Below are positions 36,371 through 45,100 of a DNA stretch of 64,000 bases, one piece after another. Below the pieces are notes generated by a model that was not told where the DNA came from, ran no database searches, and saw only the letters and a program-made list of their open reading frames with translations. This DNA is from Roseococcus pinisoli (GTDB taxonomy: Bacteria > Pseudomonadota > Alphaproteobacteria > Acetobacterales > Acetobacteraceae), in the NCBI RefSeq assembly GCF_018413645.1, contig NZ_JAHCDA010000001.1, positions 496,001 through 560,000 on the forward strand, in the 5' to 3' direction. Positions within the stretch are counted from its first letter, which is position 1; each line of letters opens with the position of its first letter. Made by a program: the position numbers and the translations under genes.

Positions 36371-36805
36371 TCAGGCGCCGCCGAGCGCCGTGTCGATCTG
36401 CCGCATCGCCTCGCGGCGGTCACGGTTCCGAAGCGCCTCGCGCGCGCTGGAGATGGCGGTCAGGCGCGGAGAGGCCATGGGCTGGCCCGCGCGCTCCGGC
36501 GCCGTGCTGCGGCTCAGCATCCGCGTCTCCGCCCGCTCCAGGAATTCATTTGCCTGGCCGATCTGGCCGCGGCCGATCGCGGCCTTGGCCTGCCTCAGCC
36601 AGTCATGAATGCCCCGCGCATCGACGTCGTCAGCGATCGTGCTGTCACGATCCTGGCGCGGCACGGCGGACATGTTGGGGTCCTGACGCTCGCGCTGCAT
36701 CTCGCGCATCGTGTCGTTGCGAGGGTGATGCTGCGTCTGGGCAAGGACGGGTGTGGCGATCATGGTCACGCCCAGGGCCGCGGTGAGCCAGGTGGTTCTG
36801 CGCAT
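36371..36805 (-). CDS. hypothetical secreted helical protein
   Basis: A 144-residue protein with a signal peptide (MRRTTWLTAALGVTMIATPVLAQ). The mature part is rich in Arg, Gln and Asp. A helical region GIHDWLRQAKAAIGRGQIGQ leads into ANEFLERAETRML, then AISSAREALRNRDRREAM. It resembles small exported proteins of acetic-acid-bacteria relatives with no known role. AAGGAG upstream supports the ATG at 36805. Confidence 0.7.
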   Translation of the reverse strand: MRRTTWLTAALGVTMIATPVLAQTQHHPRNDTMREMQRERQDPNMSAVPRQDRDSTIADDVDARGIHDWLRQAKAAIGRGQIGQANEFLERAETRMLSRSTAPERAGQPMASPRLTAISSAREALRNRDRREAMRQIDTALGGA

Positions 36806-36957
36806 GGGGTATCTCCTTGCGAAAGGCCTGCCGCTCGCCCGGTTCGCACCGGGCAAGGGGCAGGTCATGGGCCGACTTCCGGCGCGCCGGGGCGGCGCGC
36901 CTTCCGCCCGGGAAGGGCGCCCATAGAACGTTCGCAAGGGGGCTGGGGTTGCCCCGC

Positions 36958-37752
36958 TCAGCCCATCGCCAGCAGCACGGCCAGCATCACGACGCCGAGG
37001 CCGATGCGGTACCAGCCGAAGGGCGTGAAGCCGATCCGCCCGATGACCGCCAGCACCGCCTTCACCGTGACCAGCGCCACGACGAAGGCCGTCACGAAGC
37101 CCACCGCGATCAGCGACAGCCCGTCCATCGACAGCTCGTTGCGGGCCTTCAGCAGGGAATAGGCCGTGGCCGCCAGCATGGTCGGGATGGCGAGCACGAA
37201 GCTGAACTCCGCCGCCGTCTTCCGGTCCACGCCGCAGAGCAGCGCGGTGATGATGGTGGCGCCCGAGCGCGAGGTGCCCGGGATCATGGCCAGCGCCTGG
37301 CCGAAGCCGATCAGCAGCGCGGCCAGCGGGCCGATCTCCGGCACCGAATGGATGGTCGGGCTCGGCATCTTGCGCTCGATGGCGATGATGGCGATGCCGC
37401 CCAGGATGAGCGCGGTGCAGACCACGTAGGGGTTGAACAGCAGCGCCGTGATGGTGCCGTGGAGCGTGGCGCCGATCACCATCGCCGGCAGGAAGGCGAG
37501 GATGATGTTCACGGCGAAGTAGCGCTGCGGCGTGCGCGGCCGCCACATGTGCTTCAGCACGTCGACCAGCTTCGGCCAGAAGACCACGACCACGGCGAGG
37601 ATGGCGCCGAGCTGGATGGAGATCTCGAAGACCTTGCCGGGCGGCCCCTCGAAACCGAGGAGCTTGCCGAGGAGGATGAGATGGCCGGTGGAGGAGACAG
37701 GCAGGAACTCGGTGAGGCCCTCGATGAGGCCCATCAGGAATGCGTCGAACAT
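36958..37752 (-). CDS. uppP: undecaprenyl-diphosphatase
   Basis: A 264-residue inner-membrane enzyme (BacA type) that dephosphorylates undecaprenyl diphosphate to recycle the lipid carrier of cell-wall synthesis; family members confer bacitracin tolerance. The two signature motifs are present: EGLTEFLPVSSTGH near residue 11 and PGTSRSGATI near residue 158. It follows proB on the same strand with a 17-base gap. Confidence 0.94.
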   Translation of the reverse strand: MFDAFLMGLIEGLTEFLPVSSTGHLILLGKLLGFEGPPGKVFEISIQLGAILAVVVVFWPKLVDVLKHMWRPRTPQRYFAVNIILAFLPAMVIGATLHGTITALLFNPYVVCTALILGGIAIIAIERKMPSPTIHSVPEIGPLAALLIGFGQALAMIPGTSRSGATIITALLCGVDRKTAAEFSFVLAIPTMLAATAYSLLKARNELSMDGLSLIAVGFVTAFVVALVTVKAVLAVIGRIGFTPFGWYRIGLGVVMLAVLLAMG

Positions 37753-37769
37753 ATCCTACCTTTCGGTGT

Positions 37770-38885
37770 TCACTGATCGGACGCGAGGACGAGATCGTCT
37801 CGATGGATGAGCTCGTCGCGCCCGCGCCAGCCCAGAAGCGCCTCGATTTCGGCACTGCGATGGCCGGCGATGCGCTCGGCATCCGCGGCGTCGTAGGCGG
37901 AAAGGCCGCGCGCCAGCTCGCGCCCCGCCTCGTCCCGCACGCTGATCGCGTCGCCGCGCGAGAAATCGCCCGCCACGCCGCGCACGCCCGCCGGCAGCAG
38001 CGAGCCGCCGCGCAGCAGCGCCCGCGCGGCGCCGGCATCGACCGTGAGCACGCCATGCGGCTGCAGCGAGCCGCCGATCCAGCGCTTGCGCGCCTTGCGC
38101 CCCTCCGGCGAGGCCAGGAACCAGGTGCAACGCTCGCCGGCCTCCAGCCGCGCGAGCGGATGCGGCGCATGGCCGAGCGCGATCGCCATGGCGCAGCCCG
38201 CATCGGTCGCGATGCGGGCCGCGATGAGCTTGGTGCGCATGCCGCCGGAGGAATAGCCGGGCGGGGGATCGCCCCCCATGGCCATGATCTCGTCCGTCAG
38301 CCGATCGACCACCGGCAGGTGCGCCGCCGTGGGGTCCTTGCGGGGATCGGCCGTGTAGAGGCCGTCGATGTCGGAGAGCAGGACCAGCGCGTCGGCCGAG
38401 ATCATCTCGGCCACGCGGGCGGCCAGGCGGTCATTGTCGCCGAAGCGGATCTCCGCCGTGGCCACGGTGTCGTTCTCGTTGATCACCGGCACGCAGCCCA
38501 GTTCGGCCAGCGTCGCCAGCGTGGCGCGGGCATTGAGATAGCGGCGGCGGTCCTCGCTGTCCTCCAGCGTGAGCAGCAGTTGCGCGGACCGCAGCCCATG
38601 GGCGGAGAGCGCCTGCTCCCAGGCGCCGGCCAGGCGGATCTGTCCGACGGCGGCGGCCGCCTGCTTTTCCTCGAGGCGCAGCACCTTGCGCGTCAGGCCG
38701 AGCGTGCCGCGGGCCAGCGCCACGGCGCCGGAGGAGACGACCACGACCTCCACGCCCCGCGCCCGCAGCGCCGCGATGTCCGCCGCCACGGAATCCAGCC
38801 AGGCCACACGCGGCTCGGCCTTCTCGACGAGCAAAGCGGAACCGATCTTGACGACGATGCGTCGGGCTTGGGCGAGCGAGGACAT
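37770..38885 (-). CDS. proB: glutamate 5-kinase
   Basis: A 371-residue cytoplasmic enzyme phosphorylating glutamate in the first step of proline synthesis. The amino-acid kinase domain covers about residues 8-260 ([52 protein letters not shown]). A PUA domain follows at about 277-355. The length is normal. proA is not adjacent; uppP follows. Confidence 0.95.
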   Translation of the reverse strand: MSSLAQARRIVVKIGSALLVEKAEPRVAWLDSVAADIAALRARGVEVVVVSSGAVALARGTLGLTRKVLRLEEKQAAAAVGQIRLAGAWEQALSAHGLRSAQLLLTLEDSEDRRRYLNARATLATLAELGCVPVINENDTVATAEIRFGDNDRLAARVAEMISADALVLLSDIDGLYTADPRKDPTAAHLPVVDRLTDEIMAMGGDPPPGYSSGGMRTKLIAARIATDAGCAMAIALGHAPHPLARLEAGERCTWFLASPEGRKARKRWIGGSLQPHGVLTVDAGAARALLRGGSLLPAGVRGVAGDFSRGDAISVRDEAGRELARGLSAYDAADAERIAGHRSAEIEALLGWRGRDELIHRDDLVLASDQ

Positions 38886-38966
38886 GGCCGCCGTCTGTGA
38901 GCGTTTTGGCCGCGCGGGGCAAGACTCCTCTCGTTACATGCCATTTCGCTCCCTAACCTTTCGGCC

Positions 38967-39596
38967 ATGCGCGCGCCCCTGATCCTGCTGCTTCTGCTGG
39001 CCGGCTGCGGCCATGATTCGCCGCTCTCGGAGACCGGGCGGCTGCTCGGCCTCGGCACGGGGCAGGAAACCGACCGCCTCGCCATCGCCGAGGCAGAAAG
39101 CGGGGAGGACAGCGACCGCCCGCAGCTGCGCCTCGCGCTCGGGCGAAGGTCGGCCAGCGCCACGCTCCTCCAACAGCAGGGCGACCGCCGCCTGTGGCGC
39201 GCGCCGGGCGGCGTGGTGATCGCGACGGACGGGCCGCGCGTCGTCGCCACCGCCGGCCTGCCGCAGATCGTGATGGCCACCCGAATCGATGGGACCGACC
39301 CGCTCGACGACGCCCGCCCCCTGCTGGAGCGGAGCGCGGAGGCTCGCCGGCTCGTGGACATCGCCGGGGCTTCCCGCGCGCCCGAGACCATGCGCTTCGG
39401 CCTGGCCTTCGACTGCCGCCTACGCGGCGACCTCACGGAGGAAGGGCTGATCCTGGTGGTCGAGCGCTGCCGCATCCCCGGGCTTTCGCCGGTGACGAAC
39501 CGCTTCTGGGCGAGCCCCGAGACCGGTCAGGTGAACTTCGCCGAGCAATGGGTGGGGCCTGGGATGGGGCCGCTCAGCCTAGATTTCGGACCCTAG
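38967..39596 (+). CDS. YjbF/GfcB-family lipoprotein
   Basis: A 209-residue lipoprotein. The lipobox LLLAGCG places the lipidated Cys at residue 14. The phrase ALGRRSASATLLQQQGDRRL, then GGVVIATDGPRVVATAGLPQ, resembles the YjbF/GfcB family linked to exopolysaccharide or capsule output. No other capsule genes adjoin it. It is divergent from proB. No clear Shine-Dalgarno is seen. Confidence 0.68.
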   Translation: MRAPLILLLLLAGCGHDSPLSETGRLLGLGTGQETDRLAIAEAESGEDSDRPQLRLALGRRSASATLLQQQGDRRLWRAPGGVVIATDGPRVVATAGLPQIVMATRIDGTDPLDDARPLLERSAEARRLVDIAGASRAPETMRFGLAFDCRLRGDLTEEGLILVVERCRIPGLSPVTNRFWASPETGQVNFAEQWVGPGMGPLSLDFGP

Positions 39597-39705
39597 CGGT
39601 CACGGCCGGGCGATAGCCCAGCCGTGGATCATCTGGATTTGTCCGCGCCGCCGGTTGTAGTCTGGCGGCCGCGCTTCGGGGGAAGCGCTTGGGGGTTTCT
39701 CACCA

Positions 39706-40236
39706 GTGGCCATCGTGTGCTTCCCGTCGCGACGGGACGTGCTCCTTCTGGGCGTGCTGTCGACGCTCGCGGGCTGCGGCAGTCCGCGCCGGCGCGCGCC
39801 CACCATCGCGGGGGTTCCGGATCCCGCGCCCGATGTCGACCTGTCCTGCGTGCCCTATGCCCGCTCGCGCTCGGGCATCAGCCTGCGCGGCGACGCCTGG
39901 CAATGGTGGGCCGCCGCCGAGGGCCGCTACCTCCGCGGCGCCCGCCCTGCCCCGGGCAACGTGATCGTCCTGGCCCGCACCTCGCGCCTGCCCTCGGGCC
40001 ATGTCGCCGTCGTGAGCCGCGTCGTCTCCAGCCGCGAGATCCGCGTGGACCACGCCAATTGGGCGAGCGGCTCCGGCCGCGGCCGCGTAGCGCGCGACCA
40101 ACCGGTGCTCGACGTCTCGGCCCGCAACGACTGGACGGCGGTGCGCGTCTGGTACCCCCGCATCGGCGACTACGGGAACACCGTCTTCGCCGCCCATGGC
40201 TTCATCACGCCCCGCCTCGATCTGGCCGGCCGATAG
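39706..40236 (+). CDS. CHAP-domain lipoprotein, putative peptidoglycan amidase
   Basis: A 176-residue protein starting with GTG (GGGGG is upstream). The lipobox TLAGCGS sits in an N-terminal signal that begins with two Arg. The CHAP (NlpC/P60-related) domain has catalytic Cys in LSCVPYAR, then GDAWQWW, His in SGHVAVVSRV and a HANW motif. It likely cleaves peptidoglycan peptides or amides in the periplasm or at the outer membrane. Confidence 0.82.
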   Translation: MAIVCFPSRRDVLLLGVLSTLAGCGSPRRRAPTIAGVPDPAPDVDLSCVPYARSRSGISLRGDAWQWWAAAEGRYLRGARPAPGNVIVLARTSRLPSGHVAVVSRVVSSREIRVDHANWASGSGRGRVARDQPVLDVSARNDWTAVRVWYPRIGDYGNTVFAAHGFITPRLDLAGR

Positions 40237-40272
40237 GGCCTACTATCCGCCGACGAAATCCGGAGGATCCCC

Positions 40273-41241
40273 ATGAAAGCCACGCGCCGGGCCATGCTCG
40301 CGCTCCCCGCCCTCGCGGCCGCGCCCGTCTCGGCGCAGCACGCCTGGCCCGACCGCCCGGTGCGCGTGATCGTGAGCTTTCCCGGCGGCTCCACGCCCGA
40401 CATCGCCGCGCGGGCCGTGGGCAACCACTTCGGCCGCGTCTTCGGCCAGCCCTTCGTCATCGACAACCGCGCCGGCGGCGGCGGCACCATCGGGGCGGAC
40501 GCCACCGCCAAGGCGACGGACGGCCACACGCTCGGCGTGACCATCGGCGGCCCCGGCTCCATCGCGAAGATCCTCAATCCGCAGCTGGGCTACGACCCGG
40601 TCACGGACCTCGTCCCGGTCTCGCTGCTGGCGCGCATGCCTTTCGTGCTGGCGGTCAATCCGGGTGTGCCCGTCCACAATGTGGCAGAGCTGATCGCCTA
40701 TGCCCGCGCCAATCCGGGGAAGCTGAACTACGGCTCGGTCGGCGCCGGCAGCACCGGGCACCTGCTGGTGGCAGAGATGGCCTCCCGCCACGGGCTGGAG
40801 ATGACGCATGTCCCCTATCGCTCCGTGCCGCAGAGCGTGACGGAAATCGTCGCCGGCCGGATCGAGCTGATGGCGGCCGCCGCCGGCTCCGTGCTGGCCC
40901 AGGTGCGGGAGGGACAGGCGCGGGCGATCGGCGTCTCCGGCGCCGCGCGCATGCCGCAGCTGCCGGACGTCCCGACGCTGGTCGAACAGGGGGAGCCGGC
41001 TGGCGGCGTCTATGCCTGGATCGGCCTTTTCGCCCCTCCCGGCACGCCGGCGGAGCGCGTGGCGCGGATCGCCGGGGAAGCGGGCCGCGCCCTCGCCAAT
41101 CCGGAGACGGGCCGCACGCTGGAGGCCGCAGGCTTCGAGCCGCTGGGCACGCCGCCCGAGGCATTGGCCACGCTGATCAGGGAGGAGGTCGCCCATTGGG
41201 GGCCGGTGGTGCAGCGGCTGGGCATCCGCCCCGAAAGCTGA
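40273..41241 (+). CDS. Bug family tripartite tricarboxylate transporter substrate-binding protein
   Basis: A 322-residue periplasmic receptor. The signal peptide ends near APVSAQ. Motifs include VRVIVSFPGGSTPDIAARAV, VIDNRAGGGGTIGADATA and MTHVPYRSVPQSV. GGAGG precedes the ATG. As with the other Bug gene in the window, no membrane partners are close. Two hairpins follow before the convergent TonB receptor gene. Confidence 0.9.
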   Translation: MKATRRAMLALPALAAAPVSAQHAWPDRPVRVIVSFPGGSTPDIAARAVGNHFGRVFGQPFVIDNRAGGGGTIGADATAKATDGHTLGVTIGGPGSIAKILNPQLGYDPVTDLVPVSLLARMPFVLAVNPGVPVHNVAELIAYARANPGKLNYGSVGAGSTGHLLVAEMASRHGLEMTHVPYRSVPQSVTEIVAGRIELMAAAAGSVLAQVREGQARAIGVSGAARMPQLPDVPTLVEQGEPAGGVYAWIGLFAPPGTPAERVARIAGEAGRALANPETGRTLEAAGFEPLGTPPEALATLIREEVAHWGPVVQRLGIRPES

Positions 41242-41252
41242 GGCCCGCCGGG

Positions 41253-41279
41253 GGCCATGGGCAGGGCATGCCCATGGCC
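41253..41279 (+). terminator. perfect hairpin after the second Bug gene
   Basis: GGCCATGGGCA (41253-41263) pairs perfectly with TGCCCATGGCC (41269-41279), loop of five bases, 11 bases after the stop. No T-run follows. Confidence 0.5.
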
Positions 41280-41304
41280 GGGTTCCCGATCGCTCGGGGA
41301 GAGC

Positions 41305-41332
41305 GCCGTGATCAGGCAGAGCCGATCACGGC
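41305..41332 (-). terminator. hairpin after the TonB receptor gene
   Basis: GCCGTGATC (41305-41313) pairs perfectly with GATCACGGC (41324-41332), 14 bases beyond the receptor stop on the minus strand. Terminator-like without a T-run. Confidence 0.45.
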
Positions 41333-41346
41333 CAGGGTCGCCGGGC

Positions 41347-43590
41347 TCAGAACCGGTGCCGCAGCGTCGCGATGACCGAGCGGCGGAAGCCGTACCAGCA
41401 CCAAGCGTAGCTGTTGCACGAGGACACGTATTCCTTGTCCAGCAGGTTGTTGATGTTCACCTGCAGCGTCGCACCCTGGAGGTTCGGGCTCAGGCGGCCC
41501 AGGTCGTAGCGCGCCATGAGGTCCACCAGCGTGTAGTCGGGCACGCGCAGCGTGTTCGCCGTGTCGCCCCAGGTCGCGCCGATGTAGCGGACGCCCGCGC
41601 CGATCCCGAGGCCCGCCACCGGCGATCCTTCCTGGAAGGTGTAGTTGCCCCAGACGGAGCCCATGTGGCGCGGCACCGCGACCGGCGTCCGGCCACGCTC
41701 GGCCCGCGTGGAGGTCGGGTTGCCGATGATCCCGCGGTTGACCGAGACGTTGCTGTTGCTGTTGGTGACCTCGGCGTCCATGTAGGTGTAGGACGCGATG
41801 ACATCGAGGCCGAGGGCCAGGCTCGCCCGGGCTTCCAGCTCCAGGCCGCGGGTGCGGACCTCGCCGGTCTGCACCGAATAGCGGCTGTCATTCGGATCGG
41901 TCGTCGTCACGTTCTGGCGCCGGATGTCGAAGAGCGCCGCGCTGATCATCGCATTCGTGCCGGGCGGCTGGTAGCGCACGCCAAGCTCATGCTGCTGACC
42001 CGTCGTGGGATCGAAGGGCCCGCCCCCGCGCGCGGGCGAGAAGGTGCCGCTCTGGGGCTCGAAGCTCTCCGTGTAGGAGTAGTAGGGCGCGAGGCCGAAT
42101 TCGGTCAGGTAGACGATGCCCGCGCGGCCGGTGAAGGCCCCGGTCTCGAGCTGGTTGCGGGTCTCGCGGCCCGTGGCGAGCGTCGCCACGCGGCTGTCCG
42201 AATTGTACCAGTCGTAGCGCCCGCCCAGCTGGATGGCGAAGGGTCCGACGCGGATCTGATCCTGCGCGTAGAGGCCCACCGCATTCTGGTTCTGGCGCGT
42301 GCGCGTCGAGTAGTCGATCGCCGGCATCGAGCGGTTGAAGACCGGGCGGAAGATATCCTGCGTGGGTACGCCGGCAGTGACGAAGGGGCTGGCGTAGGTG
42401 TCGCTGTCGACATTGTAGAAGTCGACACCGCCGAGCAGCGTGTGCCGCACCGGGCCGGTGGTGAAGCGACCCTCGATCTGGTTGTCCAGCGTGACCGAGT
42501 CGAAGGTCGCGCGGGTACGGCCGATGGAACGCGTCAGCGTCCGCTGATCCGGCATCAGATTGGCCGGCGAGTTGCCGTAGAGAGTGGAGTAGGTGCCCTC
42601 AGACCGGGAGTAGCGGAAGTTCTGGCGCAGGGTGATGGCGTTGTTCAGCCGGTGCTCGGCCAGGTAGCCGATCTGGTACTGCGTGCGGTCCAGCCGGTCG
42701 AAGCTGTCGCCGTCCCAGAAGTTGGTGGGGATGCGGCCGTTGCGGTTCGGCAGGACGGAGCCGGTCGCGGGCACGGCGCCGTAGGTGCCGCCCCAGGGAT
42801 CACGCTGGTACAGGCCCAGGAAGGTGATCGTCGTGTCCGTGGTCGGCCGGAAGGTGATCGAGGGCGCGATGAGGTAGCGCTCCTCCCGCGGGCCGTCGAT
42901 CTGCGTGTCCGAGCGCGAATAGGAGCCAATGATGCGGCCGAGGACCGTGCGGCTCTCGTTCAGGGCGCCGCTGAAGTCGGCGCCGGCCCGGAAGGTGCCG
43001 AAGGTGCCGCCCTGGAGCATGACCTCGCGAGAGGCGATGTCGGTCGGACGCTTGCTGACCAGGTTCACGAGGCCGCCGGGGCCCGCCTGGCCGAACATCA
43101 CCGAGGCCGGGCCGCGCAGCACGTCGATCCGTTCGAGGCGATAGGGATCCACGCTCGGATTGGCGTCGCGGCCGCCGAAAGTGCGCATGCCGTCCAGGAA
43201 CTGCGGGGCGGAGAAGCCGCGCACCGAGAACTGGTCGAGCCGGCTGACGACGCCGCGGGTCTCAACCGCCACGCCGGGCGTGAAGCGCAGGGCGGCGTTC
43301 AGGTTCTGCGACGCCTGCGCCTCGATCTGGTCACGGGTGATGACCGAGATGGACTGCGGCGTCTCGATGATGGGGGTGTTGGTCTTGGTCGCGGTCGCGG
43401 CGGTCTCGGCGACGAAACCGTGGACCGGCGCATGGGCCCGCGGCAATCCGGCGGAAACGTTCACCTCGGGCAGGGCGATACCGGTATCGGCGGCCGGGGC
43501 CTGGGCAAGAGCCGGGAGCGAAAGCAGCGCGGCGGCCGAAAAGAGCAGCGGTCCGCCGGCGCGGAGCCGGCGGCGTCGGGCGTAGGGCAA
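41347..43590 (-). CDS. TonB-dependent siderophore receptor
   Basis: A 747-residue outer-membrane receptor of the FhuA/FoxA type. A TTG at 43588-43590 is chosen as start: GGGGG lies just upstream and it gives an ideal signal peptide (Arg-rich, then LLFSAAALLSLPALAQA). The plug domain has KTNTPIIETPQSISVITRDQ and FGQAGPGGLVNLVSKRP. The barrel ends with a terminal Phe in RHRF. A Fur-like box lies 65-79 bases upstream of the TTG, and a stronger one further up, so iron repression is expected. The ligand is probably a ferric siderophore. Confidence 0.88.
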   Translation of the reverse strand: MPYARRRRLRAGGPLLFSAAALLSLPALAQAPAADTGIALPEVNVSAGLPRAHAPVHGFVAETAATATKTNTPIIETPQSISVITRDQIEAQASQNLNAALRFTPGVAVETRGVVSRLDQFSVRGFSAPQFLDGMRTFGGRDANPSVDPYRLERIDVLRGPASVMFGQAGPGGLVNLVSKRPTDIASREVMLQGGTFGTFRAGADFSGALNESRTVLGRIIGSYSRSDTQIDGPREERYLIAPSITFRPTTDTTITFLGLYQRDPWGGTYGAVPATGSVLPNRNGRIPTNFWDGDSFDRLDRTQYQIGYLAEHRLNNAITLRQNFRYSRSEGTYSTLYGNSPANLMPDQRTLTRSIGRTRATFDSVTLDNQIEGRFTTGPVRHTLLGGVDFYNVDSDTYASPFVTAGVPTQDIFRPVFNRSMPAIDYSTRTRQNQNAVGLYAQDQIRVGPFAIQLGGRYDWYNSDSRVATLATGRETRNQLETGAFTGRAGIVYLTEFGLAPYYSYTESFEPQSGTFSPARGGGPFDPTTGQQHELGVRYQPPGTNAMISAALFDIRRQNVTTTDPNDSRYSVQTGEVRTRGLELEARASLALGLDVIASYTYMDAEVTNSNSNVSVNRGIIGNPTSTRAERGRTPVAVPRHMGSVWGNYTFQEGSPVAGLGIGAGVRYIGATWGDTANTLRVPDYTLVDLMARYDLGRLSPNLQGATLQVNINNLLDKEYVSSCNSYAWCWYGFRRSVIATLRHRF

Positions 43591-43654
43591 GGTTTCCCCC
43601 TTGGTAAATGAACGGTCGGGGGGCGGATTACGGTTACTTTCCGCAATCTGCAAT

Positions 43655-43669
43655 TAGGAATCATTCTCG
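43655..43669 (-). promoter_or_regulatory. weak Fur-like box near the TonB receptor promoter
   Basis: Read on the minus strand this is CGAGAATGATTCCTA, matching 9 of 14 defined positions of the 7-1-7 Fur consensus TGATAATnATTATCA. It lies 65-79 bases upstream of the chosen TTG start, in a typical promoter position. Confidence 0.45.
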
Positions 43670-43764
43670 ATTGTCGAGAAAACCGTCATCCCTTCGGCAT
43701 CGTGGGATTTTTGTCGCAGCCGCAATGCGGATCGCGGGCGGGTGAACCACCCGCAATGTTCAGT

Positions 43765-43779
43765 TGAGAATAATTATCA
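43765..43779. promoter_or_regulatory. Fur box
   Basis: TGAGAATAATTATCA matches 13 of 14 defined positions of the 7-1-7 Fur consensus, and GTTGA/TCAAC flanks extend the symmetry (43763-43781). It lies about 175 bases upstream of the TonB receptor start and 55 bases past the end of the small lipoprotein gene. It most likely serves the receptor's promoter. Confidence 0.72.
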
Positions 43780-43834
43780 ACTCATTGCCCGGAAGGCAAG
43801 ACCACCCCGACAGCCGGGGTGGCCCTGCATCACC

Positions 43835-44026
43835 TCAATCCAGCGCGCGGTCCACCGCGCGTCCGGCACGCTCGACCGGCCCGCGCGGCGGGTCGACGGC
43901 ATCGCGGATGCGCTCGCCCGCGCGGTCGAGCTGCTGGCCCGCCTGCTGCGCCGGACCGGGCTTGTCGCAGGCCGCAAGGCCGAGGCCCAGCGCAAGCACG
44001 GGGATCATGAGGAGGGATCGGTTCAT
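43835..44026 (-). CDS. small entericidin-like lipoprotein
   Basis: A 63-residue lipoprotein. The hydrophobic signal MNRSLLMIPVLALGLGLAAC has its lipobox Cys at residue 20, followed by a short charged, helical tail (GQQLDRAGERIRDAVD, VERAGRAVDRALD) resembling entericidin-type peptides. GGAAG precedes the ATG. The role is unknown; similar small lipoproteins are stress-related envelope components. Confidence 0.7.
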   Translation of the reverse strand: MNRSLLMIPVLALGLGLAACDKPGPAQQAGQQLDRAGERIRDAVDPPRGPVERAGRAVDRALD

Positions 44027-44252
44027 TCGCGGCTTCCGTAACGGTGAAGGATGAGCGCTGAACGCCAAGTGGCCGCTCTGGTTGCAGGGCTGCGCCTGCC
44101 TCCGCCTTCTCCCCGGCAAGAGGGAAACCCCGATCATTCCGCAACGTTCGTTGCCTAGCGTTGCACTCAAGGCGAAGCTGCCACGGATCGGACCTCCTCC
44201 CGCCCGATTCCCCCGATTGTCTGCCCTCATGGTTTTCAGAAGGATGAGCCGA

Positions 44253-44576
44253 ATGGATCGCCGTCGATTGATGTTCATGGGCCTGGCCGGCGCCGTCACC
44301 GCCACCCTCGGCCTCGCGGGGACCGCCAAGGCCGCCATCCTGGGCGATACCTCCGGGATTTCCCGCTCCCCCGTGGGCGGCTCGGAGGTGGAGGCCCTCC
44401 CCGCGGTCGGCGAGGCAGGGGTTGATTCGGTGGAAGACGGCATCGTGCTCGCCCAGCATTACCGGGGCCCGCGCCGCCGCGGCCCGCGCTGCTGGAATGA
44501 GACCCGCAACGTCCGCTACCGCGACCGCCATGGCCGCCTGCGGACCCGCCGCGTGACGCAGCGCGTCTGCCGCTGA
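44253..44576 (+). CDS. hypothetical exported small basic protein
   Basis: A 107-residue protein. The N-terminus MDRRRLMFMGLAGAVTATLG resembles a twin-arginine signal ending near AKAA. The C-terminal third is strongly basic (GPRRRGPRCW, RDRHGRLRTRRVTQRVCR) and has two Cys. AAGG ten bases upstream favours this ATG over two earlier in-frame ones. No function is recognised. A tatA gene follows 223 bases downstream. Confidence 0.6.
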   Translation: MDRRRLMFMGLAGAVTATLGLAGTAKAAILGDTSGISRSPVGGSEVEALPAVGEAGVDSVEDGIVLAQHYRGPRRRGPRCWNETRNVRYRDRHGRLRTRRVTQRVCR

Positions 44577-44586
44577 CAGGAGTTCA

Positions 44587-44617
44587 GGGGATCGCGGGCC
44601 GCGGCATTGCGATCCCC
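44587..44617 (+). terminator. hairpin after the small exported protein gene
   Basis: GGGGATCGC (44587-44595) pairs perfectly with GCGATCCCC (44609-44617), 11 bases after the stop. No T-run. Confidence 0.45.
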
Positions 44618-44799
44618 CTCGTCGCTCCCCATGTGGGGCGTGGCGCCATCCTCACCCGGGTGGGGCGCGATGCGGGAATATCCGGCTCCAGGGCGTGGAT
44701 CATTTCTGCAACCGACCGAAAAGCGAGGCGGCTTGGGTTTGCCGATGACTTGCTTTAGGGTTTCCGCCATTCAAAGGCTCCACGGATCGAGGCGCGACA

Positions 44800-45063
44800 A
44801 TGGGTTCCTTCAGCATCTGGCATTGGTTGATCGTCCTGGCGGTCGTTCTGCTGCTCTTCGGGAGCGGTAAGATCAGCGGCCTCATGGGCGACGTCGCCAA
44901 GGGCATCAAATCCTTCAAGGCGAACATCAAGGAAGACGAGAAGGAGGGTGACGCCTCCATGACGGCCGAAAGCGCGCCGCCCGCCGGCACCCTGCCCGGT
45001 CCGGCCGCGACGACCGCGCACCCGACCGCTTCCACGACGACCACTGGCCGCCCCGCGGCCTGA
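44800..45063 (+). CDS. tatA: Sec-independent protein translocase subunit TatA/TatE-like
   Basis: An 87-residue protein. One membrane helix ([20 protein letters not shown]) leads into the hinge and amphipathic helix ([16 protein letters not shown]), then a Pro/Thr/Ala-rich tail. This is the pore-forming Tat component. tatB and tatC are not adjacent, so this is either the only tatA, separated from tatBC, or a TatE-like extra copy. Confidence 0.88.
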   Translation: MGSFSIWHWLIVLAVVLLLFGSGKISGLMGDVAKGIKSFKANIKEDEKEGDASMTAESAPPAGTLPGPAATTAHPTASTTTTGRPAA

Positions 45064-45069
45064 GTTCGG

Positions 45070-45098
45070 GGCCGCCGGTTCGCGCCCGGCGGCCGTTT
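45070..45098 (+). terminator. hairpin between tatA and mtnB, covering the mtnB leader
   Basis: GGCCGCCGG (45070-45078) pairs perfectly with CCGGCGGCC (45086-45094), followed by GTTT. It could end tatA transcription. However, it stops six bases before the mtnB ATG, and the only Shine-Dalgarno-like bases of mtnB (GGCGG) lie in its right arm, so it may also mask that site. Confidence 0.55.
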
Positions 45099-45100
45099 AC

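Noticed and set aside
41257-43611. 784-codon open frame opposite the TonB receptor
   Set aside because: Antisense shadow: no start context or domain, and the opposite strand encodes a complete receptor with signal peptide, plug and barrel.
43651-43653. TTG at 43653 as start of the TonB receptor
   Set aside because: It would overlap the Fur-like box and add a polar tail before the signal peptide; the TTG at 43590 has a good ribosome site.
45064-45100. Riboswitch (SAM-type) before the methionine-salvage genes
   Set aside because: Only 37 bases separate tatA and mtnB, too short for known SAM riboswitch folds; only a single hairpin is present.
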